A model generated the notes under the pieces. The model was not told where the DNA came from. It saw only the letters and a program-made list of their open reading frames with translations, and ran no database searches. The translations under genes were made by a program, and so were the position numbers. Shown piece by piece: positions 9,136 through 20,572 of a stretch of 64,000 nt of DNA. The stretch is from positions 186,474,015-186,538,014 of the forward strand of contig OY282558.1 in assembly GCA_958295665.1 (NCBI GenBank). The letters run 5' to 3'. The DNA comes from Tipula vernalis (taxonomy: Eukaryota; Arthropoda; Insecta; Diptera; Tipulidae). How positions within the stretch are numbered: position 1 is the first letter of the stretch; each line of letters opens with the position of its first letter.

Positions 9136-11239
9136 ATGTAAAATATTTCCAGAGCGTTTGATTAAATTTTTTTGAATTATTAAAAATTCTATTTAAACTG
9201 TACAAAGTAGAAATAAACCACTAAAGTGTTATTTGTATTGTTTGTGGTTTTCGTCAGCAATCTATTTTTGGAAATGTTTTTATCGGTTGGGTGGCGGTCG
9301 TACATCTAGAATTTCGGCATTTTTGCTATTTGAAATGCTTCCAACTCTGCAGAATTTGTACCGATCGCATAACCAACATTACAAAATAAAAATTGGCGTT
9401 TATCCTGGAAGTACATAGATTTAAGCCTCGTAAAGTCTTTAAGGTTAGCTGGGTTATGTTTAACATTAATTTTTAAGTGGTTTCGACCATCAAACAGGAT
9501 CTATCGGCTTTTACGAAAATATATCGTGATTGGAGGCTTCTTTACCTAACGGTTGCCCTTCGATAGGGAACTAAAGTGGCTTTAGGATATCATCATATGG
9601 AGTGCTCTCCAGAACAAAGGAAGGTAGGCATCGTATACTCAGAATTCCATTCTTACGCTGAACGTAGTTTTTATAGTACCGCATTCTATTTATTGATAAA
9701 TGAAGCTAAGAAAAGATACTTAAGTTTATGTGGTGACTGTAACGAAATTGAATCACACCATTACAAGAGACTAAACATGAAATTTCGAATTGGGAATACT
9801 TAAATCACAGTTGCCGTTTCAACGGTAAGCGTCAATGTACTTACCAATCGTGGAAAAATTGATTTCAGAAGACGGATGCCTTTTAACAATTCTGCTAACC
9901 TAAATAGGCTCGCTGAGAATTTGAAATTTGATTGAAACTAGAAATAGCTGAAGTACTAGTTGGAATATACTGGATGAAATAGGTTCACAGCAACCTTTCC
10001 ACTCCAAAATTATCTTGAAGTCACACCTCATAAAAGTGGTGACTATACGCATCACATTGCATCGAACTAATCTGGTTAAAGGGCGACTACGTTTCTGTAG
10101 ACCATATGTTAGAAGCCATGTTTTAACCGGTCCAGAGAACGGTTCAATCGAATGCTTATGAACAGATGATATGTTATGTTTTGCTTGGGCAGAATGGCAA
10201 CAAATAAAAAATATTTATTTGATCATTGCAAAAGATTATCGGTCACATTAATAGTGTAGTTGTCTAGATGGCGTCACAACAAAAAATTTCAACATATTAC
10301 GAAAGCCGGCAAGCTAAAGTTATCAGTAAACATAGTTAAATGAAATTGGTTTTAGAAACAAGGTTAGGTTACATTTTCCACCAAATACAATATTTCCTAT
10401 ATTAAAAAAATTACCAACCAAAATTCTTAATATTACGGTTCAGCTACGATCTCTATTGGGTTATCAATTTTTTTTTTTTTTTTTTGATTAACTTGTACAA
10501 TTGTACGTAATATGAACAGTGAAATCAACTGAAATTTACAAAGTCGTTTTTTTTTATATACCACTTTTAACAAAATATGTATAAATAAAAATAAATGAAT
10601 GAATATTGTGAGTTGATAACACGAACATGATATTTTCCAACTTTAAGGTTTTTTTACGTAAAAATTTATTTTCTGTACTGGTACATAGGGTAAATAACTT
10701 TTCATGAATCATCATGACCTTACCCAACTGACGACACCAATCTCTAACCAAAATATACATACAACTTAATGTTTTAAAACAAAACAATTACTTATGTATC
10801 CGACCTAGTTGGAAACTCCAAGGTTAACTATTTTAACTAGCCAACCCCCGTAAAATAATTTTAGTGATTATGCCTGAAAATGAGTGAAATTTGGCTATTA
10901 ACCGTTATAGGCAAAACTTGGGCGAGTGTCTACCAAGTGTTCGATCAATTGTACATCTAGTCACTGCCGGAAATAGGTCGGAAATCAAGGACAATTACTT
11001 CTAGCCATATTCGACCGTCGTTGGTTAGCCGAATAAGGGCATCGCTGGTCGAATCTAAATATAGTTATTACAGCCTAATTTGATAATTTCAGACATAGAA
11101 AGGTAAATTGGCCGTTATTTACTCAACAATATAGTGGACAGGTTTACAATTTATTATTAGAAATTTCTTAAGAAACTCAATATCCTTAGATTTTCAATAG
11201 TTAGCAAGATCCCCACTATGGTTTTTTGATAGGTCTATA
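9136..11239. other. No recognisable gene; decayed DNA
   Basis: Frames of up to 78 codons occur (for example at 9233-9418, 9576-9803 and 10554-10787), but none shows a domain, codon pattern or neighbour that supports it. The stretch may hold the first open reading frame of the LINE relic that follows, too decayed to recognise. A T-run lies at about 10470-10485. Confidence 0.5.
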
Positions 11240-11243
11240 ATAT
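11158..11243 (+). repeat. Left copy of a repeat of about 90 bp flanking the LINE relic
   Basis: Sequence around CCCCACTATGGTTTTTTGAT (near 11211) recurs as CCCCACTATAGTTTTTTGAT near 14067 in the same orientation, with matching bases for about 90 bp on its left. The two copies bracket the LINE relic. Confidence 0.65.
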
Positions 11244-13960
11244 ACTTTGGTAAATATGTTTGGTGACGATAACGCCACTAAGCCTTTATTGGCAAAAGTT
11301 GGCTCCAAATCAAGCCAGTCCAAGCTGTCGTGGGGACGGGCAAACCCGCTAATTCGATTAACACTATTTCGTTGCGTGATAAGATATATTTATAATTCAG
11401 TCGATTTGATCCATCCGTCTCACCTGACCCTATTGCTAAATACATCTGTGAAAAACTGTAAAATTGCTCATCGGAGGAAGTAAATTGTAAACTGTTACTC
11501 TCCAAAGATCGGGTAATGGACAATTAACTGACGTTCATTTCCTTTAAAATTGGATTGAAGGAGTCGCATATCGATTTACGTCGACGTTAGGCCTAGTGGT
11601 GTATTAATCCGACCATTAAAAATTATCCGCGCATAGCAAAAACCGGACTGGGATCACTTCTCAACATCTAAAGTAACATTTCCGTCACCCAACACAACAT
11701 CATTTATCAGTTGTAGTAGTGAAGCTATCTAACTATCCGAGCCGATTCAAAATCTCTGTATATGTAAATTTTGGAAGAAGAACATAATGTCATTTGCATC
11801 ATTGAGTCGTGGTTAACAGTCCATTTCAAAACGGAGGAATATTTTTCGTCGTCTTATGTTGTTTTTTCAGAGGGATAGGTATCTGCAAATGGACACTTAT
11901 GTGTATAACAAGAGTGGTGGTATTGTAGTCGCAGTTTCTAATAAATATTCATCCAGTCCGATAACGTTAGCTAATTGCGATGCCGAAATTGTTGCTGTTC
12001 GTGATTCCATTCATATTCGCTAATCATCTGTGTCACATATATACCCTGTCATTAAAGCATGGAAGGCTATCACAGGTTTGCGGACACTGTGACATCTAAT
12101 ATTATTCGACTTCTTTAGCCTGATGATCGTCTTTTTATTTTTGGAGAGTTTAACATACCAGATATTGTATGGGAGACTGTTGTTCAAAATTTGACTCCCA
12201 TTAGTACCTGCTTTCAGGAACGACGAATTTTCATTGGGTTTAAAATAATGTAATAATGTTATGAATAATAGTGGCAACTTATTGGATCTGAGGTGACCGT
12301 TTCTGCTTATAAGGATTTAATTAGTTCGTCTAGTATTCTCCACTGAATATTTCAGTTTTATTTGAATGCTGCGAGTTGGTCGAAGAAAATGTTAACTCAC
12401 GGAATTTTAATTTTAAAATGGGCAATTACAGTTCCTTAAATGCATTTCTGGATGTGCATGATTGTGATAATATCGACGATATGTTGAGCGAATTCTATCG
12501 AATTATTAGTCTAGGTATTTAGAGATTTATCCCTAGGATGAAAGCTTCAAGAACAAAGAAGGAACCGTGGTTGGTATAATAATGAGTCGATAAATTTAAA
12601 AATAGAGAAGACAAGGCTCACAAAAATTATAAATTACGTCCTAATGTTGTTAATTACAACTTGTTCGTTGTATTGCGTAAGAAGTATATATGTATATCTA
12701 TATGTACAGCAATTATATTCTGGAACTTGAATCAACGATTAAATCAAAGCCAAATAAATGTTGGCACTTTTTGTTAATTGTAAAAGAATATCGAATGGTT
12801 ACCCTGCTACGATGTTTTTAAATTACCGTTCCTGCGATAACGTGCGGGATATATATGATTTGTTTGCCGATTTTTATGAGAGTGCATATTTTAATTAACA
12901 TTTTCAATGTTTCGATGTTCATACTATTTTATCTGAATTGTTAAACCTTGATATTAATCAATGTGGCGGATTCGATTCTATTCCACCCATTTTTCTGAAA
13001 CTATAACGTGTAATGCAATTTCTGGCCAAATTTCCTTCCTATGAAGGTTGCTTCCCTATCCTACGGAAACACTCACTTATTAAGCAGATTTTCAAATCTG
13101 GGTCTCGTAGCTATGTATATTTTACGTTGATTAAACTGATATCTGCCAGGCCTTTGACAAGATTGATCCTCTCTGCTGCGGAAACTTGGCTCTTTGGATT
13201 GTAACTTTTTGCAAATTGATTGGATTAGGTCTTATCTGGAATTTAGAACTCAAGTTGTTAAAATTTGTAGTTTCACTTCAAGAGTAATTGATGTTTCTTC
13301 AGGAGCATTTGGGCCCCATGCTCTTTATTCTTTTCGTAAATGATATGGTAAATTATTTGAGTCATTTCGACGTTCTAATTTATGTGGACGACATTAAAAT
13401 TTTCAAAACTATTTTTGCACCAATGATGCAATTGTCTTTCAATCTGATCAGACAAACTTTAAAGCTTGGTATACATCGCATAATTTAATGCTAAACATCT
13501 CTAAATGGAAGACAATGTGTTTCGCCCGATTACGCTTACCCGCAAGTTATGTTTAGTTTGTCAACGTTAATCGTTTCATAAGCACATTGAGGGTTGCTGT
13601 TAAAAGGTTTTTCAAAGATTTTCAGTATCTTAATCTGATTAAAATTTTATACGTTTCGTTTGTTCGTTCATTGTTGGAATATGGTGTTGCCGTAAGAAAT
13701 TCATTTTATAGTATATTAAATACTCAGATCGCATAGAAAGAGTACAAAAGCGCTTTTTGATGTATGCTCTACGAAGGCTACCTAGATGCAGGCGTGCCTG
13801 CTTTCATACTTCCAACGTATTGAGCCTCTCTTTATTCGTAGGATTGTAATTAGCACAAACTTTGTTCGAGACTTACTAGTATATAAAATCAATTGTCCAG
13901 AGGTTTTGTGTTTGTTCGACACCAATTTTAATTGGTGATAAATAAATAAATAAATTTAAA
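11240..13960 (+). pseudogene. Decayed LINE (endonuclease plus reverse transcriptase)
   Basis: Heavily mutated. Near 11780, IIESWL, GGIVVAVSN and IICVTYIP are blocks of an apurinic-type endonuclease. DDRLFIFGEFNIPDIVW near 12120 is its GDFN box with one change. Later come LGPMLFILFVNDM (13309) and YVDDIKIF (13381) of the RT, in place of the usual YADD. Near 13815 the C-terminal block includes FVRDLLVYKINCPE. The copy ends in GATAAATAAATAAATAAAT at about 13935-13955, a simple-repeat tail rather than poly(A). It is CR1/Jockey-like by motif; the exact clade is uncertain. Many stops; dead. Confidence 0.75.
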
Positions 13961-14788
13961 CAGCTAATGGTTTCCACATATTTAAAATTACAAATTTCTG
14001 TACAGACGTGTTAGAATTTTCTTAATAACTCAATATCTTAAGATTTTTGATATTTAGCAAGAACCCCACTATAGTTTTTTGATAGGTCTATAATAGGACT
14101 ACAAAACTGCCAAACCATTAAAAAAGCTAATGGCTTTCACATATTTAAAATTACAAAATATTGTACGGACTTGCTAGAATTTTCTTAAGAAAGTCGACGA
14201 ATTAAAACACATTAATCCCAAAATGTCTAGAAAATAAATAAAACTTTGCACAATATGTTACTTAATATTTTATTTTTTACAAAATATACAAATTTCATTG
14301 CTGATTATAATATGAATATTGCAAATCACAATCTTTACATTTCTCACTTAAGAAATTTTCAGTTAAGTTTTCAAAGCAAACCAGTCAATGTTGTTTCGTA
14401 CATAGTGAGATTTCTGCAATTTTATTTTGTAAAACTTTTCTATATGTTTGTAGATCCCTTAATTATTCGTTCTCATTATCTAGGTGTATTTTTGGCCGAT
14501 GCTTGTTTTTTGATAAAAAGTCCATGGAATATATGATTAATGCTCCATAATTATAGCTATTTCGTTGTAATGGTAACATGTTTTTTGCCTTGGGAAATTT
14601 TTAGACCTGTAACAGGATCAACACAGATGTCATTTATTGATTTAAGAATTATATTTCCGGAAATCTAAATAATGTCTAACGTTAAATGATTTGTGGCATT
14701 TAGGAAAGCAAAACAAATATTATTAAGTGGAAAATCCCTATTATTAAAATTAAATTTAAAAACATATATGTACATACAATATGCACTA
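13961..14788. other. Anonymous DNA with right flanking repeat and an orphan frame
   Basis: About 14008-14105 is the right copy of the 90-bp repeat, and part of it recurs again near 14170. A 96-codon frame at 14246-14536, continued after a stop by PWEIFRPVTGSTQMSFIDL (about 14583-14640), reads like protein but matches no family I recognise. Treated as unresolved. Confidence 0.35.
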
Positions 14789-14814
14789 CACTCTTAGAAA
14801 TATCCGGTGTGCTT

Positions 14815-15062
14815 CAACTCCAACAGCAGGAGTTGACCATATTTAACGCCTTTTGTGTGCAATTTCTTGACATAGCGGCAAAGTTATTTTTTTTTAGCCC
14901 CGCAGAACAGTTAAATAATAATATTAAACACTCTTTGGGCTAAAATTTATTTATTTAGAAATCAGTTTAACATTTAACTTCGAATGTCGTTTTACTTAAC
15001 TTTGATCAGAGCTAACAGTAAATTATAGAACTCCGAAAGTATTAAAAATTAACTCCGATCGG
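14815..15062 (+). repeat. Left subterminal repeats of the CMC-like element
   Basis: The motif AACTCC(G/A)A occurs at about 14816, 15029 and 15051 in the left end. It recurs in the right end at 30207 and 30475, with TTAACTCC in four of the cases including one near 18245. Clustered subterminal motifs are typical transposase-binding sites of CACTA-type elements. That role here is inferred. Confidence 0.4.
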
Positions 15063-15153
15063 TGTTAAACATGACCGTTATAAATTTTGTGAAAAAATAG
15101 TATTCTGGTAACCCCCGAATTGGATAGATCGTTTAAGTGCTGTAAGTGAAAAG

Positions 15154-15154
<1 letters not shown>

Positions 15155-15186
<32 letters not shown>

Positions 15187-18022
15187 AAATAAATTTTATT
15201 TATTTATTTTATGTAATTACAATCTAGTCTCCTGGACTAATTAGCAATTTGTTTCTGACTTAATTTACCAACTTAAATTAATCTATGGCTTCTTCCCATT
15301 GGCATTCCATAGTGTTTGGTAAATTGATGTAAACCACATCTTTGTTGTGGATTTTAGATCAGCATAATGCTGCTTAAGCTGACAATCACACCAGCTCAAA
15401 AGGTTTGGTTCTTTTAAGTCTGCGAACTAAATTCGTGATGCTTAGGAGCTGAGTTGCCTCAATGTTCACATGTTGGCGGAGCCTTTTTTCATGTCTCCGT
15501 GCTTTTTCCTGGATTTCATTTAAGATGAGGTTCATTTTAAGGTCCCTATGAAGGTCATTGTTCCTAACATACCAAGGTGCATCAACGATGTTCCGTAATA
15601 CCATATTCTGAAATCTTTGGATGATATTTACGTTGCTCTGTTTGGTACAACCCCAAAGCTGAATACCATAAGTCCAAATCGGTTTCAATATTTGCTTATA
15701 AAGTAGAAGCTTGTTGTATGTTGATAAAGAAGAGTTCCTTCCCATCAGCCAATACATTTTTCTGTATTTAAGTCTTAATTCTTCACTTTTCTTCTTGACG
15801 TGTGCTTTCCATCGTAGTTTAGCATCCAGGGTCATGCCGAGATACTTAGCTGTGTTCGCATGCGGTATTATTTCCCGATTTATGGTAATCGGAATATGTT
15901 CGATTCGTCTGTTTGTAAAGTTGATGTGAACTGATTTAGCTTCATTTAGTTTTATTCTCCATCTTTTTGTCCATTTATATATTTGAGTTATGGCTGATTG
16001 TAACTTCTGTGTTGATTCTTCGTTGCTTTTTCCAACAGCTAAGATCGCCGTATCATCTGCAAAAGTTGCCACTGTGTTGTTTTCTAATGTAGGAAGATCA
16101 TAAGTATATAGTAGGTATAAAACCGGCCCTAATACACTGCCCTGTGGAACTCCTGCATTGATTTCTTTCAATTCAGAAAATGTATCATCTAACTTAATCC
16201 TGAAGAACCTATCTTTCAAGTATGATTCTAGTATCTTAGCAAATTGCATTGGTAGAAGATTCCTTAACTTGTGGTTAAGTCCTTCATGCCACACTCTATC
16301 AAACGCTTGTGCAACGTCTAGAAATACTGTTGAACAGACTTTTTTCTCCTCTAATGCTTTCTCAATTATACTGGTTATTCTGTGTACTTGATCAATTGTT
16401 GAGTGTTGGTTGCGAAAACCGAACTGATGATTTGGGATCAAGTTTTTACTCTCGATTATCGGATTTAATCTTTTTACCAGAAGCTTCTCAAAGAGTTTGG
16501 ACATGACCGGCAATAGCGAAATTGGCCTATAAGACGATGTTATGTGTGGTGGTTTCCCAGGTTTTGGGATCATAATTACTTCTGCAATTTTCCATAAGCT
16601 TGGTACACATTTGATTCTAAATGCTGCATTTATAAGATTGGTGAGTTTCACCAGAGCTTTCCTTGGCAGTTCTTTTAAGATTTCTGCAGTAATAAGATCG
16701 TACCCAGGAGCTTTTTTCGTATTCATATTAGCTGTTATCTCACGCATGACTTCTTTTGGTGTTGTGGGTAGGATTTCTTTACTTTCTTGCACAGCTTGTT
16801 CAGTTATTATCTCGGCTTCCAACGTTTGGTCTTCATGTGGCTGGAATATTTTTTCGAGGTGTTCGGCAAATTCTCGAGCTTTGTCTTCATTATTTCTAGC
16901 CCATTTTTCACCTGCTATTTTTATTGGGGGAATCTGCATTATTGGTCTTTTGATTCTTTTGGTTGCTTTCCAAAGAGAATAATCAGTACTGTTATCATTA
17001 GTTAATTTTCTTAAATAGTTGCTGATTGATTCATCTTTCAATTCTTTGATCTCTCTTCTTAATTGTTGAGTGAGATTGTTCAAATGAGTTTTATCTTGGG
17101 GGGCCCTTGTTTGTTGCCATACTCTTCTAGTGCTGTACTCTAGTTTCTGTAATCGCTCATCAAATGTATTTAGTCTGCTTAAAATTAATTTAAGTGTTTG
17201 ACTTATATCGTCATTTTGAGCAGTTTTTCCTGGATTTCCGTTGCTCATCATTACTTGAGCATAAGTCATTTTACCAAATTGTCCTTGAATAGTTCCCGAC
17301 ACTCTACGATTTACTTCGGGTCGGTTCATCTTAACCGCTTGTTTCCTGAATGAACTTGGATTTTTAGCAATCACGTTCTTATTTTTGATATTTTGCAGTT
17401 CAATAGCAACGCTGCATCCTCTGTAGTTAGCCGGATGGTTTTCTCCACAGTGAACGCATTTAGGTTGAACATTTTGGGCTTTTACACAATCTTTGGTATG
17501 ATGTTTACCTAAACATTTGACACACCTAGGTTCCCTGTTGCAATATTTTTGTGTATGTCCATAGGCTTGACATTGTTTACATTGTGGTATAAGCTTAGAC
17601 CTTCTTAGAGGCTGAATAACCACTTTGCACCCCAAGATGTACTTAATTTGATACATTTTTTCGATATCTTCATCAGTATCGAAGGTCAACATAAACATGT
17701 TGAGAGGTACTTTGCCTCTCCGTTTTAGCTTAATCGATGCTTCAGTTGCCTTAAATCCTTTTGCTTTCAGGTCATCAATTATTTTATCTGGTTTACACGT
17801 AGAGTGTAAGTTTTTAGCCATGACCCTAATTGGTCTGGTTTGTTTATCTTCAAACGTGTGCCAAGCACGTTTTTCTTCATTTAACATTTTTGTCAATTTT
17901 CTGTATGTTTCAGCATCTTCTAAGTTTATTTTGATGGTGTTTCCAATCATCACCTTTGCATTAAACTTATCAGTAGCAGTTATGGTTTTTATTTTTTCAT
18001 AGAGTACATCGTAGTCTTTGAA
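15155..18022 (-). mobile_element. Jockey-type LINE insertion, endonuclease-less
   Basis: The 12-bp target duplication TAAGTGAAAAGT is present at 15143-15154 and 18023-18034. The poly(A) tail appears as a T-run on the plus strand (15155-15180), followed by a 3' UTR of about 200 bp. The 5' end at 18022 lies inside the open frame, so the copy is 5'-truncated or this is the natural end of a deleted lineage. It inserted into the left, non-coding part of the CMC-like element. Confidence 0.9.
15386..18022 (-). CDS. Gag-reverse transcriptase fusion of Jockey-type LINE (no endonuclease)
   Basis: One uninterrupted frame (855 codons from the first ATG at 17953, open to 18022). Residues 45-120 form a gag RNA-binding region. 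Three zinc knuckles follow at 125-138 (CKQCQAYGHTQKYC), 144-156 and 166-180. At about residue 275 it passes straight into the linker that normally precedes RT (WQQTRAPQDKTHLN), then RT with RPISLLPVMSKLFEKL, AGVPQGSVLGPVL and FADDTAIL. Jockey elements normally have gag in ORF1 and endonuclease plus RT in ORF2. Here the end of gag, the ORF junction and the whole endonuclease are absent, joined in frame near 17130. Intact RT boxes suggest recent activity. Insertion presumably used an endonuclease supplied in trans. Confidence 0.88.
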   Translation of the reverse strand, partial: FKDYDVLYEKIKTITATDKFNAKVMIGNTIKINLEDAETYRKLTKMLNEEKRAWHTFEDKQTRPIRVMAKNLHSTCKPDKIIDDLKAKGFKATEASIKLKRRGKVPLNMFMLTFDTDEDIEKMYQIKYILGCKVVIQPLRRSKLIPQCKQCQAYGHTQKYCNREPRCVKCLGKHHTKDCVKAQNVQPKCVHCGENHPANYRGCSVAIELQNIKNKNVIAKNPSSFRKQAVKMNRPEVNRRVSGTIQGQFGKMTYAQVMMSNGNPGKTAQNDDISQTLKLILSRLNTFDERLQKLEYSTRRVWQQTRAPQDKTHLNNLTQQLRREIKELKDESISNYLRKLTNDNSTDYSLWKATKRIKRPIMQIPPIKIAGEKWARNNEDKAREFAEHLEKIFQPHEDQTLEAEIITEQAVQESKEILPTTPKEVMREITANMNTKKAPGYDLITAEILKELPRKALVKLTNLINAAFRIKCVPSLWKIAEVIMIPKPGKPPHITSSYRPISLLPVMSKLFEKLLVKRLNPIIESKNLIPNHQFGFRNQHSTIDQVHRITSIIEKALEEKKVCSTVFLDVAQAFDRVWHEGLNHKLRNLLPMQFAKILESYLKDRFFRIKLDDTFSELKEINAGVPQGSVLGPVLYLLYTYDLPTLENNTVATFADDTAILAVGKSNEESTQKLQSAITQIYKWTKRWRIKLNEAKSVHINFTNRRIEHIPITINREIIPHANTAKYLGMTLDAKLRWKAHVKKKSEELRLKYRKMYWLMGRNSSLSTYNKLLLYKQILKPIWTYGIQLWGCTKQSNVNIIQRFQNMVLRNIVDAPWYVRNNDLHRDLKMNLILNEIQEKARRHEKRLRQHVNIEATQLLSITNLVRRLKRTKPFELV

Positions 18023-19594
18023 TAAGTGAAAAGTAAATAATTATTTTACAATTTAATATAGTGTAAAACTAAAGTGCAAATTAGTGAATATAAGCATAGT
18101 AAGTAATAAAGTGCCATACTAACTATAGTTGATTAGATAGTATCTTAGAGATTTAACTACGCACTGTTTAAAATTAGAAAATAAATCGAGAATTTTTGTG
18201 CAAATTAATGTGCGTTATATTCAAGTCTTCATAAGAAGCTTATTTAACTCCCAACGAAGTTTAATGTAAAGAATGGTGTTAAATTTTAAATAAAGATGGC
18301 ACAACAATTATTATTTCGAATTTCGCATAACGAATTAATCAAATATGTGTTCGTTGAGTTTGACGATAAATCAAAAAACACCACAATGAATGTCATTATA
18401 TCTGGTAAATGATTAAAAGAAATAGTTTCGATAAATTATGTGTGCTGCATGTTGTTTCAATAAAATTGGTTCCCATAAAATGTATCGCGGGGAACAAATT
18501 GTTCACCTGTTCACCTAGATTGTATTATATTAATCCGTGTTTTATTAATTATCTATTAAAAGATCTCGATATGGGAGAACAATCGCTTATACATTTATAA
18601 CCATATCTATACTGTTTTACAATCTATTGCTGGAAAGCGTCATCGACGATTACCATTGGAGACTTTCAAATGGATCGATTACCGATGATGTTTTCTAGTT
18701 AATTATATCCAAATATCAATGAGTAAATTTTAATGTTTACCATCTGTTTCTCGATTTCAAACAATAGCTCTGTAAATCGACAAAGCAAAAGATAAACATC
18801 AGAAATTTAAAAAAACCCCAAAAATTTAAAAATAACGAACCAGAACCAACATAACACAATTTTTGTAGAAAGAAACGCAGAGGTAGTTGTCAGCCAAATT
18901 ACCTCTACAGCTCATGAAGTGAACAATTTATTTCGGCCAAGTTTATTAACACTTAAACAAAATTTAAATTATATGTGTTTAGTTTTTTTATTTTGTATAT
19001 ATTTTTTTCTAATTGGTAGCGTTTATAGCTTTCGGCACATCACTAATCTTGACTGAATCAGATTTGTTTTCTTTAGAGGATAAAGAAGATGCTCAAATAA
19101 CGGATGAAGTACTTCAGTATCATATTCAATCTGGAAACGTACAAGAGAAGATATTTTATATAAGGAAATCTAAAAACAAAGGTGGGTTTCTTTAATAAAT
19201 TATCAAATACCGAAACACTGTCGTTTATATTATTACTTTTCTAGAATTAACCAAAGACGAAGCAACCCAAACAGATCCTGTGGAAATAAATATAGGTATT
19301 GAAAGTGATAGTGATGCCAGTAGTAGAGGAATATTAAGAAGACAAAATTGTTTTATTGGAAATTTTCCTAAGAAAGTTCAACTTGACCTCGATTTTATTA
19401 CAAACGACTCGAAAGGCATTTAAACCAAAGTTTATCAGGTCTAAACATACTTAAGGAATACAGGGAAATACAGACTTTAAAAGACACAACTCGAAAGAGA
19501 TTAATAAATTTAACCGTACAACATTTAACCGAAGTAAACGGTCCCCATCCAACTCGTGAAGAAAAAATTAATTGGGCAAAAGCGCTTGCGAGAC

Positions 19595-20272
19595 TGTTGA
19601 GTCACAACCTTATCAAATTTTATATTGACACCATCCAACTCGCGAATATATTTTCTGAAAAAGCAAAGAAAATTATATTAAGTTTATGAATTGAATTATA
19701 TACATATAATACATATATCAAAATACTTATCTTTATTATCGTTAAATTAATTAAGCTGTAATTACATTAAATTATATAAAATCTTATTGGAATTTAATTG
19801 GATTTATACATAACTTAGGCAGAATTCTAATTTGACATTTTTATTGTTTGTTATTATATAGATTTTAGTAGATGAAGAAGGATTATAATATCTCTGCGAA
19901 AAAAGCTGAAAGGTCGAAAAAATCACTGAACTGAATTATATTATTACAACAAATTTATGAAAACTGGTTCTTTCGAATTTTCACTTCTTTTCCTCCTTCA
20001 AAAAAAAAAACCAATTGAAATTTGTAAAAACAAAAATTATTATCATTACAAAATTAACAAGTGATCAATAAAGAACACAAACAAAAAAATTAAAGTTGTT
20101 TTCAAAATTTTACTTTCATAAAAATCTATTTTAATAATTTGCAATAAATCATTGTGCAAAATAATAGATTATATTCAAATAAGATCGACAAAATACCTAT
20201 TCGTCATTGGAAGCAACGCAAGGTCATTTTACCGCAACATCGTATAATCATTGGGACGACCTTGCTCCAACA
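19595..20272 (+). repeat. 5' LTR of the BEL/Pao element
   Basis: Starts TGTTGAGTCACAACC and ends CTTGCTCCAACA, with a TATA-like ATTATATAAAATC near 19773. It differs from the 3' LTR by an ACATATAATACAT-type insertion and by lacking an 11-base segment containing AGATCTTAAGC. Confidence 0.93.
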
Positions 20273-20276
20273 TTTT

Positions 20277-20294
20277 TGGTCCTTCGAGCCGGAT
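20277..20294 (+). promoter_or_regulatory. Primer-binding site complementary to tRNA-Tyr
   Basis: TGGTCCTTCGAGCCGGAT lies 4 bp after the 5' LTR. It is the complement of the 3' end (with CCA) of tRNA-Tyr as I recall it from flies, so reverse transcription is probably primed by tRNA-Tyr. A tRNA search would confirm. Confidence 0.75.
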
Positions 20295-20572
20295 GAGGCT
20301 TTTAATACAATTGAAGATTCAACCATAAAAGGAAAAAGGAAACCATAAACCTAGCAGCTTGGATTTCAACAGAATTGGTAATCAACAACGTGGTAACCAA
20401 TAGACCACACCACACAGATAAGTAGAACTCTAATTTTACCGTTAAAGAAAATCAGTTAACTTAAAGAGTGAAAAAAAAAAATTCGTTAGTATTTCGCAAA
20501 ATTTAATCGCACAATAAATAGTTTATAAATCGTGAAAACCAATTTATTTAATTGTGAAGTGAAATACATACA

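Noticed and set aside
10554..10787. A 77-codon minus-strand gene
   Set aside because: Low-complexity AT-rich DNA, no domain, no splice or neighbour support.
16542..16982. Plus-strand frames of up to 146 codons opposite the LINE coding region
   Set aside because: They are antisense shadows of the long gag-RT frame and have no domains.
18409..18600. A 63-codon frame following exon 1 of the CMC accessory gene
   Set aside because: It lies wholly inside the predicted first intron and has no similarity to anything.
20154..20348. A 64-codon frame across the end of the 5' LTR
   Set aside because: It spans the LTR and primer-binding site, which explains the sequence without a gene.
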